The position numbers and the translations under genes are program-made. From Pseudomonadota bacterium (GTDB taxonomy: Bacteria; Pseudomonadota; Alphaproteobacteria; Rhizobiales; Hyphomicrobiaceae): a DNA stretch of 51,882 nucleotides. Of the stretch, positions 1 to 7,509 are shown in pieces. The notes below the pieces were generated by a model. The model saw nothing but the letters and a program-made list of their open reading frames with translations. It did not search any database and had not been told where the DNA came from. The stretch is taken from assembly GCA_018242255.1 (NCBI GenBank), contig JAFECH010000353.1:1-51882 (forward strand). The letters are read 5' to 3'. Position 1 is the stretch's first letter. Each line of letters begins with the position of its first letter.

Positions 1-297
1 AGCACAATATCTCCATTTATTGCGGCTGCTGAATGTCAGCATGCGTCCGACTGAAATCTGGATAGGCGGTTTCCAAAAACGGTCAATCTGTGGTTGCTGA
101 TTTTCGCAGCCTTTCGGAGAGGCGTATTGACACGCCTCGCGCAACCCTTAGTGGAGCTGCAGTATATGAAGGCGTGGCGCGGAGGCGGTTTCGCCTTAAG
201 ATGCCAGACTGGAACGGCGAGAACCGCCCCGGTCATCAGACGTTCAAGTTGCATTTTGTTAACGTGCCAAGACTGGCCCCCGTGATAGCTTGAGTTA
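1..297. other. Left edge, no gene recognised
   Basis: No reading frame here has recognisable protein character. The short overlapping frames on both strands carry no known motif. The stretch ends at the ATG of the DUF4175 gene, which has only a weak purine run (TTGAG) before it. Any promoter of that gene should lie here, but I cannot point to one. Confidence 0.5.
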
Positions 298-3003
298 ATG
301 CCAGAGCCCCAAAACAGGGACCCCGGTCCCGAGATGTCGCGATCTTTCGCGCGTAAAGTCCGCCTCAGCGCGCTGGCGTTGTTCTTCGAACGCCTTTGGC
401 CGCGCCTATGGCTTATCTTCGGCGTGGCAATGCTGTTTGCCATGCTTTCGTTCCTAGGACTTTGGTCGAACCTCGATCCTCTGCTGCATAAGATTTTGCT
501 CGCTGCGTTCGGCGTCGCAGGCGTTGCCGCCGTCATTTACGCGGTGCGCATTCCGTGGCCGACGCGCGATGAAGCGATCCGACGCATCGAGCGCCGATCG
601 GGCGTGCCCCACCGGCCGGCGACCTCTTACGAAGATACGCTGACCTCGGGCGCGGAGAATGCCGACACGTCGGTGCTGTGGCAGGCGCATCGGCAGCGCC
701 TGGCGAAGGCCATTCAGCGGCTGAAAGTCGGCAACCCGGCGCCGCGCACCGATCGGTTCGATCCGTGGGCTGTGCGTGGGCTGCTTTTGCTCTTGCTCAT
801 TCCTGTCGCGTTGATGGCGACGGGCAATCTCGGCGATCGGCTGGCGGCTGCATTCCGCTTCGGTGCAAGCGAGCATGGTCCGCCCGCACGCCTCGATGCC
901 TGGGTGACGCCGCCGCCCTACACCGGGTTGCCGCCCGTGCTATTGGCCGACGGTGCAAAGCCGGCGGAAGAGCAGGCGCAAGAGCAGGGCAAGTTCTTTG
1001 AGGTTCCTGATCATAGCCTGCTGACGCTTAGAGGTGTCGGCTTTAACAACGGTGTTTCGCTTGAAGTGCTCGCCGATGGCATGGCCGAGCCAATGACCGT
1101 CAAGCCCGAGAAGCCGAAGGCCGACGCGCCGAAGAACAGCGACACGGCGACTGTTGCCGAGGTCCGTTACGAAATTCGCAAATCGGCGCGTGTGCGTGCG
1201 CTTGCAGGGTCGCAACAGCTTGGTTTGTGGACATTCGACGTTATCGTCGATGCACCGCCAAAGATCGTGATGACGAAACCGATCAGTGGCACGCCGCGCG
1301 GTTCGATGCGCGTCACCTACAAGGCGGATGACGACTACGGCATTCAAAACGCGGAAGTGAAGCTGCAGAAAATTCCGCCCAAGCCCATCGATCCGTCGAA
1401 GGCTTGGGCGCAGCCGCCAGCGCTCACCGGGCCGCGGCTGCCGCTCGAACGGCCGCCTGTGTTGAGTTTGCGCATTCCGCGTCCGGGCGCCAAGACAGTC
1501 GACACCTCGACGCTGCTTGACGTCGCTGAAAACCCGCTCGCGGGACAGCGCGTCAAGCTGTGGCTCGAAGCGACGGATGTCGGCGGTCAAATCGGGCGTA
1601 GCAAGCCGATCGAGATCGTGCTTCCGTCGCGCCGTTTCAAAAATCCGTTGGCCCGCGCCGTCGTCGAGCAGCGCGGCAAGCTCATGGACGATTCACGCAA
1701 TCGGCCGATGGTCGTGCGTGCGCTAGATGCCCTGACGATGGAGCCTGAAGGTTTCATCAAGGACAATGGCGTCTATCTAGGTCTCAGGTCAGTCTTTCAC
1801 CGGCTTGACCATGAGGACTCGCGCCAGGCAATCAATTCCTCGGTTTCGGAGCTATGGCAGATCGCGCTGAAGATCGAAGACGGTGATCTTTCGCAGGCCG
1901 AGCGGGCGTTGAAAGATGCTCAGGATCGGTTGTCGGATGCCATCGAGAAGGGTGACGACAAGGAAATTCAGGCTGCGATGGCCGAGCTGCGCAAGCGGCT
2001 CAACGACTATCTCAACGAGATGCAGAAGCAGGCGGAAAAGGACAATCCTTCTCAAGGCAATCCGCCGGACGACCAGAGCCAGCAGCTCGGACAGCAAGAT
2101 CTCGATCAGATGATGAAGGATCTTGAAAAGAGCGCGCGGGAAGGTTCACGCGAAGATGCCGAGCGGATGCTCTCGGAATTGCGCGAACTGATGGATCGTC
2201 TGCAGGCCGCCAACACGCCGGAAGCGCGTGCCCAACAAAAGCGCGCCGAGCAGATGATGAAGAAGCTCAACGAGCTGAGCGATCTCACCGGCAAGCAGCA
2301 GCAGTTGATGGACGACACGTTCAGCCAGCGCCGCCGTCAGGAAGGGCAGGGCGGCTCGCAGGAAGACCGCGGCCAGGACGGCCAAGATGGTCAGCCTCGA
2401 ATGGGCTCTAAGGGCAAACAGGGCCAGGGACAGCAGCGCGGCGACAACGGCATGCAGGCCGATCAGCAGGGCGGCTCCGACCAGGGCGAAGGTCCGCAAG
2501 GGCAACAGGGCCAGTCCGGCGGCCAGCAGCAGCGGCGCAGTAAGGGCAGCTTGCAGGATCGGCAGGCGCAGCTACGCAACGAACTCGACCAGCTCAAGAA
2601 GGATCTTGAGCAGATGGGCGCCGGCGATCCGGATAAGCTTGGCAATGCCCAGGATTCGATGGGCAAGGCCGAGGATGCGCTGAAGCAGGGCGATCTCGAC
2701 GAAGCTGCGAACCAGCAGGGGCAGGCGCTCGAACAGATGCGCCAGAGCGCGCAGCAGATGGCCGAGCAGATGCAGAAGAATTCGCAGCAGCGGCTTGGCC
2801 GAGGCGGGACTTCGCCCCGTGATCCGTTCGGACGGCCGCAGCGGGCGCAGGGTCCAGACTTCGGCAATTCGGTGAAGGTACCGGATGCGATCGACGCACA
2901 GCGGGCGCGTGAGATCCTCGAAGAGCTGCGCAAGCGTGCCGGTCAGAATACGCGCCCCGAGGATGAGCTCGAATACATCGACCGGCTGCTGAAGCGGTTT
3001 TGA
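298..3003 (+). CDS. TIGR02302/DUF4175 family membrane protein
   Basis: A 901-residue protein of the alphaproteobacterial TIGR02302 (DUF4175) family, whose biochemical role is not established. Three hydrophobic segments lie near residues 37-57, 66-84 and 157-177. A large, probably periplasmic, region follows and includes repeats of the type DDYGIQNAEVKL. The last third (about 540-850) is extremely rich in Gln, Glu, Lys and Gly and is predicted to be coiled-coil and disordered. The protein ends in a conserved-looking helix (EILEELRKRAGQ, then EYIDRLL). I chose the ATG at 298; a second ATG at 334 (MSRSFARKV) is possible. The family is confident from overall layout and length, the function is not. 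Confidence 0.85.
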   Translation: MPEPQNRDPGPEMSRSFARKVRLSALALFFERLWPRLWLIFGVAMLFAMLSFLGLWSNLDPLLHKILLAAFGVAGVAAVIYAVRIPWPTRDEAIRRIERRSGVPHRPATSYEDTLTSGAENADTSVLWQAHRQRLAKAIQRLKVGNPAPRTDRFDPWAVRGLLLLLLIPVALMATGNLGDRLAAAFRFGASEHGPPARLDAWVTPPPYTGLPPVLLADGAKPAEEQAQEQGKFFEVPDHSLLTLRGVGFNNGVSLEVLADGMAEPMTVKPEKPKADAPKNSDTATVAEVRYEIRKSARVRALAGSQQLGLWTFDVIVDAPPKIVMTKPISGTPRGSMRVTYKADDDYGIQNAEVKLQKIPPKPIDPSKAWAQPPALTGPRLPLERPPVLSLRIPRPGAKTVDTSTLLDVAENPLAGQRVKLWLEATDVGGQIGRSKPIEIVLPSRRFKNPLARAVVEQRGKLMDDSRNRPMVVRALDALTMEPEGFIKDNGVYLGLRSVFHRLDHEDSRQAINSSVSELWQIALKIEDGDLSQAERALKDAQDRLSDAIEKGDDKEIQAAMAELRKRLNDYLNEMQKQAEKDNPSQGNPPDDQSQQLGQQDLDQMMKDLEKSAREGSREDAERMLSELRELMDRLQAANTPEARAQQKRAEQMMKKLNELSDLTGKQQQLMDDTFSQRRRQEGQGGSQEDRGQDGQDGQPRMGSKGKQGQGQQRGDNGMQADQQGGSDQGEGPQGQQGQSGGQQQRRSKGSLQDRQAQLRNELDQLKKDLEQMGAGDPDKLGNAQDSMGKAEDALKQGDLDEAANQQGQALEQMRQSAQQMAEQMQKNSQQRLGRGGTSPRDPFGRPQRAQGPDFGNSVKVPDAIDAQRAREILEELRKRAGQNTRPEDELEYIDRLLKRF

Positions 3004-3364
3004 TGTCGTCGTCTGATGTCGGCACGGAGCGCGGCTCTTAGCTTCACAGCGTGTGGCTGTCGCGTTGCTTTAGACGGTGAGCTTCGCTCGTCGTCCAGGC
3101 TGGCCGGCTCAATGGCGGCCACGACGTTAATATGCCGGCTCTCATACTCGTTATGCCAGCGCGTCGTGTCCCCTCTCAGTGATTTCTGTCGAAGGGGCGG
3201 CGGTCGGGATAGATCAGGGCCTCGATCCGTTCGATCAGGTGTTCGATCACGCGCATCATTGGGTCATCCGTTCTCGAATATGGTGAGAGAACGGTGCGCT
3301 TCCGGCCCGCGCAGGACAAACGGCGTTACTTTACATAACGTGTAAGTTTTTGTTACATCAGCTC
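3004..3364. other. Intergenic region before the LysR gene
   Basis: About 360 bases with no convincing gene. The frame at 3016-3345 (+) is Arg/Ser-rich without motifs and looks like a chance frame. A 27-codon minus-strand frame (3176-3259) is amphipathic but has no homologue I recognise. The useful feature is an inverted repeat at 3331-3345, listed separately. Confidence 0.5.
3331..3345. promoter_or_regulatory. Inverted repeat, possible LysR autoregulatory site
   Basis: TTACA-N5-TGTAA is a perfect 5+5 inverted repeat, centred 27 bases before the chosen ATG of the LysR gene. The surrounding bases extend the symmetry imperfectly. LysR regulators commonly bind such interrupted AT-rich dyads next to their own gene. 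That this one is bound by the neighbouring protein is an inference from position. Confidence 0.4.
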
Positions 3365-4345
3365 ATGGCTCGACGATTGCCGCCGCTCAATGCGCTTAAA
3401 GCTTTCGAGGCCGCCGCGCGGCTGTCGAGCTTTTCGCGCGCGGCTTCCGAACTCAACGTCACGCATGCCGCGATCAGCCGTCACGTTCGAGCGCTGGAAG
3501 CGGAGTTCCGCACACCGTTGTTCGAACGCACGGGGCGCGGCGTGGAGCTGACGGAAGTCGGCCGGTCGCTGGCGCACGAACTTACAAAAAGCTTCGATCT
3601 TCTTGCTTCGGCGGTCAGCCAGTTCGCGCGATCTTCGCGACGGCGGAAGCGTCTGATGGTGACATCCGATCCGGCGTTCGCGGCGCTTTGGCTGGTGCCG
3701 CGGCTTGGCGCGTTTACGGCGCAGAACCCGAACATCGATATCGTTCTCGATGCGACGCCAAGGCTCGTCAACTTCGCAAAAGAGGACGTCGACCTCGGCA
3801 TCCGCTGGGGCGGTGGCGCCTGGGAAGGGATGGACAGCAAGACGCTTGCGCTGTCCGAATTGACGCTCGTCTGCAGTCCGCAATTCCTGCGCGACAATCC
3901 TATGTCAGCCGCCGCTGATTTGGCCGGCGGTCTTCTCATTCAGGAGACGGCGAAGGAATGCTGGGACGCGTGGCTTTCGGCAGCAGGCGTTGCGGGGAAG
4001 GTGGTGCCGTCGGGTCCGACGCTCAACGGTGATCTTGTGATTGCTGCGGCTGAAGCCGGTCAAGGTCTGGCGCTTGCCGATCAGATCCAGGCGGGTGATG
4101 CGCTTATCGGCGGGCGGCTCGTTCGACCGCTCGACATTACGGCGACGCGCTTCGGCTATTACCTCGTGCGTCGCTCCGGGGCGAAGATTTCAGACACGTC
4201 TGGCGCGTTCGAGGCCTGGCTGGCGACAGAACTCAAGACGTTCCTCGCCACTTTCAAATCGATGCAGACGGTGTCCTCGATCAAGAGCCGCAAGACCGGG
4301 AAAACGAAAACCGCTTCCCGGTCGCGCAGTAGGCAACCCGCTTAG
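3365..4345 (+). CDS. LysR family transcriptional regulator (GcvA-like)
   Basis: A DNA-binding regulator of 326 residues. The N-terminus (RRLPPLNALKAFEAAARLSS) is the classic opening of the GcvA-like LysR branch, followed by the winged helix-turn-helix (AASELNVTHAAISRHVRALE) at about residues 30-50. The rest is the effector-binding fold, with the typical motifs LVPRLGAF, DLGIRWG and GLALAD. The C-terminus has an unusual Lys/Arg/Ser/Thr-rich tail of about 25 residues. An upstream TTG at 3350 is in frame, but the ATG at 3365 starts the conserved part. The end overlaps the convergent lipid A oxidase-like gene by 4 bases. The target is unknown. Confidence 0.9.
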   Translation: MARRLPPLNALKAFEAAARLSSFSRAASELNVTHAAISRHVRALEAEFRTPLFERTGRGVELTEVGRSLAHELTKSFDLLASAVSQFARSSRRRKRLMVTSDPAFAALWLVPRLGAFTAQNPNIDIVLDATPRLVNFAKEDVDLGIRWGGGAWEGMDSKTLALSELTLVCSPQFLRDNPMSAAADLAGGLLIQETAKECWDAWLSAAGVAGKVVPSGPTLNGDLVIAAAEAGQGLALADQIQAGDALIGGRLVRPLDITATRFGYYLVRRSGAKISDTSGAFEAWLATELKTFLATFKSMQTVSSIKSRKTGKTKTASRSRSRQPA

Positions 4346-5292
4346 GGCGTTGCCGGTTTTGGCACGAAGCGGGTCAGGAAGCCGCCAATCACCTGATGGC
4401 TCGTGAGCTTGGCGCCCGCCCAGCCGTCTTTCGTCGGTTCGCCCGACCACCAGCGCGAGAACTGACGCCACATGTCGATCGGGAACCAGGTGCCGTCGCG
4501 GCCCGTCAGCGGTCCCCAATAGTCGGCACTTGTAAACTTGTATTCGATGAAGACCGAGCCGGTACTGAGGCGCAGCTCGATGCCGAACAGTGCCTGTCCG
4601 ACGGGGCCGGTGTACTGATATTCGTAGGTCCGAGATGGTGCGTTCTTCGGATAGATTTCGGAGTGCGGGAACGACATCCCCGCGCCGATGCCGCAGTAGG
4701 GCGAGAAGATGCCGAACGACGGCAGACGCATCAAGCCGTTCAGCGTCAGCATGTTGTGGCCGTGCGTCCATTCGAGCTTGTTGAAATAATCTTTGACCCG
4801 GCCGCGCGGCGGTACCGGCTTGCCGTCAAAGGTGCCTTCCATGTCAAACTGCTGGTCGTCGAACGGCGCGTGGACTTTCGAATGCGTGAAGTCGAGCATC
4901 GTGCCGAAGCGGCCGCTGAACCAGCGCTGGATGCGTACGCCGTAGTAAAGCGGGTTCTCGAAAGGCCGTGTGAACCAGTCGATCTTCTTGATCGTCAGAT
5001 CGGAGTTGCCGGGCTTCACGTAATGAAAGTCGCTCGGATAGTGATAGGGCGCGCCGAGGTACGCGCCGAAGTCGCTTTCGCGTCCCGGATGCTGCGCGGT
5101 CGAGACCGGAGGATTGGTCGCGGTGGCACGCGTGTCGGAATCGTTGGGTAGCGCTGCTGCCATCACGAGCAGCCCCATCGCCGTGGCGGCTGCCGTCAGT
5201 TCTATGGCGCGGGCAATGGCGGAGGTCGAGGGCCGGCGGACAGATCCGGGCGATGGCCACAAGGGTGCAAAAAGGCGTTCGCGTGCGAGCAT
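4342..5292 (-). CDS. LpxQ-like outer-membrane beta-barrel protein (lipid A oxidase family)
   Basis: 316 residues: an N-terminal hydrophobic export segment (about 28-48), a linker, then a barrel-like domain rich in alternating aromatic residues. Several motifs recall the rhizobial LpxQ family, which oxidises the proximal glucosamine of lipid A to 2-aminogluconate in the outer membrane: YYGVRIQRW, LDFTHSKVHA, LTLNGLMRLP, PYCGIGAGMSFPH and YQYTGPVGQALFGIE. It is longer than LpxQ (roughly 220 residues) and carries a Trp-rich insertion (about 265-300) before the last strand. The ATG at 5292 has a GGGGGG ribosome site. The family call is from memory of the motifs; the enzymatic activity is inferred. 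Confidence 0.55.
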   Translation of the reverse strand: MLARERLFAPLWPSPGSVRRPSTSAIARAIELTAAATAMGLLVMAAALPNDSDTRATATNPPVSTAQHPGRESDFGAYLGAPYHYPSDFHYVKPGNSDLTIKKIDWFTRPFENPLYYGVRIQRWFSGRFGTMLDFTHSKVHAPFDDQQFDMEGTFDGKPVPPRGRVKDYFNKLEWTHGHNMLTLNGLMRLPSFGIFSPYCGIGAGMSFPHSEIYPKNAPSRTYEYQYTGPVGQALFGIELRLSTGSVFIEYKFTSADYWGPLTGRDGTWFPIDMWRQFSRWWSGEPTKDGWAGAKLTSHQVIGGFLTRFVPKPATP

Positions 5293-5367
5293 TGAGAATC
5301 CCCCCGATTGCCGTGCCCTTAATGCGCCGGTCTGAGTGCCCTGGCCGACGTTTGTTGCCGGTAGGCT

Positions 5368-6468
5368 TTATGCGCCTCCCCCGGTCGCTTGCAAGGCATC
5401 GAGCATACGATTCACTGCGGCAATCTGCGGCGCGTCACGAGTTAAATACTTCGGGCCGGTATAACCCCACCAATCCCAACAACCTTGCGGGTTGGCGGCC
5501 GAATCCGCGACCTGTGGAAAAAGCACGACGATGCGGTTGGTGTCGGCCCATCGCGCGAAGCCGGATTCCTTGATGAACGTGTCGCCGATTGCCTCGCGGT
5601 TCTGCGCGCAGCCGTGAAAGGCGATGTGGACGCGGCAGCCGGGCGTCTCCGTGCAGGCCTTCGGCACGTAAACGACGCCGGTTTCTGCAAGCTCTGCACT
5701 GTTGTCGTCGCGGACAAACGGGCGTTGATCGAAATCAATGAAATTACCGGAGAGCGTCGTCGCTCGCGGTTGGAGATCGCCGTAGATGAATTTCAACAGC
5801 GCGCCGGCCTGATCGTAATCGCAATCGACGACGTAGGGCTCGCCGGAGACGCTGCAGGCGCTGCCCTCGTCATCGGTCACGAACGCGTGGCCGGCGGGCA
5901 AGTTCGAGATGAGTTCGATGTTGGCCTTGGGTACGCCGAGCTTTTCGTAAAACTCTGCCGCGTGTTTCACGATCGCGGGAGCGACGGTGCGATCGGACGT
6001 GCCGGTGAAGAGATAGACGCGGTCGCGGACGACGTCAGCGATCGGATCGATCTCACCTTTGGCGGCGCGCTCTTCGGCTTTCCTGGCGAGATCTTCGGGA
6101 TCGGAAACACCCCAAATGCCGAGCAGGTCCAACATGCAGCCGTTCACGGCTTTGCTGAGGTTGAGGATTGCTGTGCCGGTGCCCGGCATGGTGTTAGCGA
6201 AGATGCTTTCGGAGCATCCGTACGGGCCGCCAGCGATGATGGCAGCGCCGACGACGCGCTTGGCATGAGCCATCTGGAATTGGCCTGCCATGTAGGCGCC
6301 GGATGAAATGCCGGACACGGACGTGTCGTCAACCTTGGCGCCGAGTGCGGGCAGCGGTCGTGTCGAGGACGCATGCTGTTCCGCGTTGTTGCAGCCGCCG
6401 CTCATCACTGCAACGGCGAACGGGGCAACAAGCAAAAGGCCGCGGAAAAAGGAATGGTTACAAATCAT
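5368..6468 (-). CDS. Extracellular-type short-chain PHA (PHB) depolymerase
   Basis: A secreted alpha/beta hydrolase of 366 residues, of the depolymerase group with a type 2 catalytic domain. It would cleave poly-3-hydroxybutyrate or related polyesters outside the cytoplasm. The lipase box GISSG appears soon after the signal sequence, followed by GAAIIAGGPYGCSES. The oxyanion region VHIAFHGCAQN and the GCWDWWGY motif near the end are typical of this group. The start at 6468 gives a clean export signal (MICNHSFFRGLLLVAPFAVA) ending in SGGC, a weak lipobox, so it may be lipid-anchored. A longer frame to 6621 lacks export character. No substrate-binding or linker domain is present. Confidence 0.85.
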   Translation of the reverse strand: MICNHSFFRGLLLVAPFAVAVMSGGCNNAEQHASSTRPLPALGAKVDDTSVSGISSGAYMAGQFQMAHAKRVVGAAIIAGGPYGCSESIFANTMPGTGTAILNLSKAVNGCMLDLLGIWGVSDPEDLARKAEERAAKGEIDPIADVVRDRVYLFTGTSDRTVAPAIVKHAAEFYEKLGVPKANIELISNLPAGHAFVTDDEGSACSVSGEPYVVDCDYDQAGALLKFIYGDLQPRATTLSGNFIDFDQRPFVRDDNSAELAETGVVYVPKACTETPGCRVHIAFHGCAQNREAIGDTFIKESGFARWADTNRIVVLFPQVADSAANPQGCWDWWGYTGPKYLTRDAPQIAAVNRMLDALQATGGGA

Positions 6469-6770
6469 ACGGGGCTTGAAATCCGGAAAGCGCGAGGAAT
6501 TGAATGAGAAACGAGGTGCACTCTGCACCATCGGCGCTGCGGTTCCAAATGGGACTTTTGACGCTCGACGCCGGATGGCGGCCAGCTTATCCGGCCGGCA
6601 GCGCGAGCCGGACAATCGCACTCCAAGTCTGACTTGGCTCGGCTTCGCAATGACGCTTGCGGCGCAACGGTATCGTCATTCGCGGGCTTCAGGCCGGGGG
6701 CTGCTTTGCAGATGGACCCGCTAGATCGGTCCTCGGGCGTGACCCGAGGACATTATTTACGGAACGGCGG
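6469..6770. other. Intergenic region with repeat-like sequence
   Basis: About 300 bases without a gene. They contain the string GCTTCGCAATGACG, typical of dispersed alphaproteobacterial intergenic repeats, and the palindrome at 6729-6751. Nothing else is recognisable. Confidence 0.5.
6729..6751. repeat. REP-like palindrome
   Basis: GTCCTCGGG-CGTGA-CCCGAGGAC forms a perfect 9-bp stem with a 5-base loop. The stem resembles the CCTCGGG/CCCGAGG palindromes scattered between genes in many Hyphomicrobiales. It lies 19 bases beyond the stop of the minus-strand hypothetical gene. No T-run follows on either strand, so a dispersed repeat is more likely than an intrinsic terminator. Confidence 0.55.
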
Positions 6771-7322
6771 TCAGTGAGCCGGGCGCAGGGGAAGTGCGTT
6801 GGCGTCGTCCGACTGCGCAGCGATGATTTCGGGCGAGATCGCTTCGGTGCGCGGCAGCTTGCGCGGACGGGCACGCTTCCAGAGCTTCTCGAACGAGGCG
6901 ATCGCGAAGACGGCGTTCGTCGCGTCATTGCCGTGGTAAAGTTCGAAGGCATCGCGCTTGGTCGGATCGCGGCGGAGGCAATCGCCGATCCAGACGCGCG
7001 TCGCTCCGACGGTCAGCTGTTCGTGGGCCGGTGCGAAGCTCGCTTCACCGAGGACACGGTACTCGATGTCCGCGATGTCGAGGATCGAGGGAGAAGCCGG
7101 CTCTTCTACGACGGTATCGCCGACGACGACAAGAATGCGGGCGCCTGAAATCAGGCCTTCCGACCAAGCGGCCTGCAGCGCGCGGGCGGCTGGGCTGTCA
7201 GGGTTGCGGACAAAGAGCGTCAGACAAATGTCACGTGCCGGATCATCACCACGGGCGGTGAATGCCTCGCCGATGAAGTCCTTAAGCCGTGCTTCCTTAT
7301 CCGTTCGAGACATCATCATCAT
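6771..7322 (-). CDS. Conserved-looking hypothetical cytosolic protein
   Basis: A soluble protein of about 183 residues that I do not recognise. It shows alternating hydrophobic strands (ICLTLFVRN, ARILVVVGD, TRVWIGDCL) and a FELYHGNDATNAVFAIASFEKLW segment, suggesting an alpha/beta fold. There is no signal peptide or membrane segment. Four consecutive ATG codons (7322, 7319, 7316, 7313) could start it, and no strong ribosome site decides between them; a frame to 7349 is less likely. It reads in the same direction as the membrane protein upstream, 187 bases away, and codon use looks native. Confidence 0.6.
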   Translation of the reverse strand: MMMMSRTDKEARLKDFIGEAFTARGDDPARDICLTLFVRNPDSPAARALQAAWSEGLISGARILVVVGDTVVEEPASPSILDIADIEYRVLGEASFAPAHEQLTVGATRVWIGDCLRRDPTKRDAFELYHGNDATNAVFAIASFEKLWKRARPRKLPRTEAISPEIIAAQSDDANALPLRPAH

Positions 7323-7509
7323 AGGCCGCGATGGTGAAGCGATGCGCATTTATTATTTCCCATTTCGAGCCGGTCATATTCGAAGATCGAATGTGCCCCC
7401 CGCTGGGCACCCGGCGACCCCATTAAGCCAAGAAGATTGTTAAACAAGCGTTGCCGCTCGGTTCCTTTTAAGGCGAACGTCGTTATCCCGTTTTCTGTCC
7501 AACGCTTTT

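Noticed and set aside
3176-3259. 27-codon minus-strand frame (MMRVIEHLIERIEALIYP...)
   Set aside because: The amphipathic helix is appealing, but there is no ribosome site or recognised family and it is too short to support without conservation data.
3016-3345. 109-residue plus-strand frame between DUF4175 and LysR genes
   Set aside because: Arg/Ser/Gly-rich, no motif, no ribosome site; composition expected of a chance frame in GC-rich DNA.
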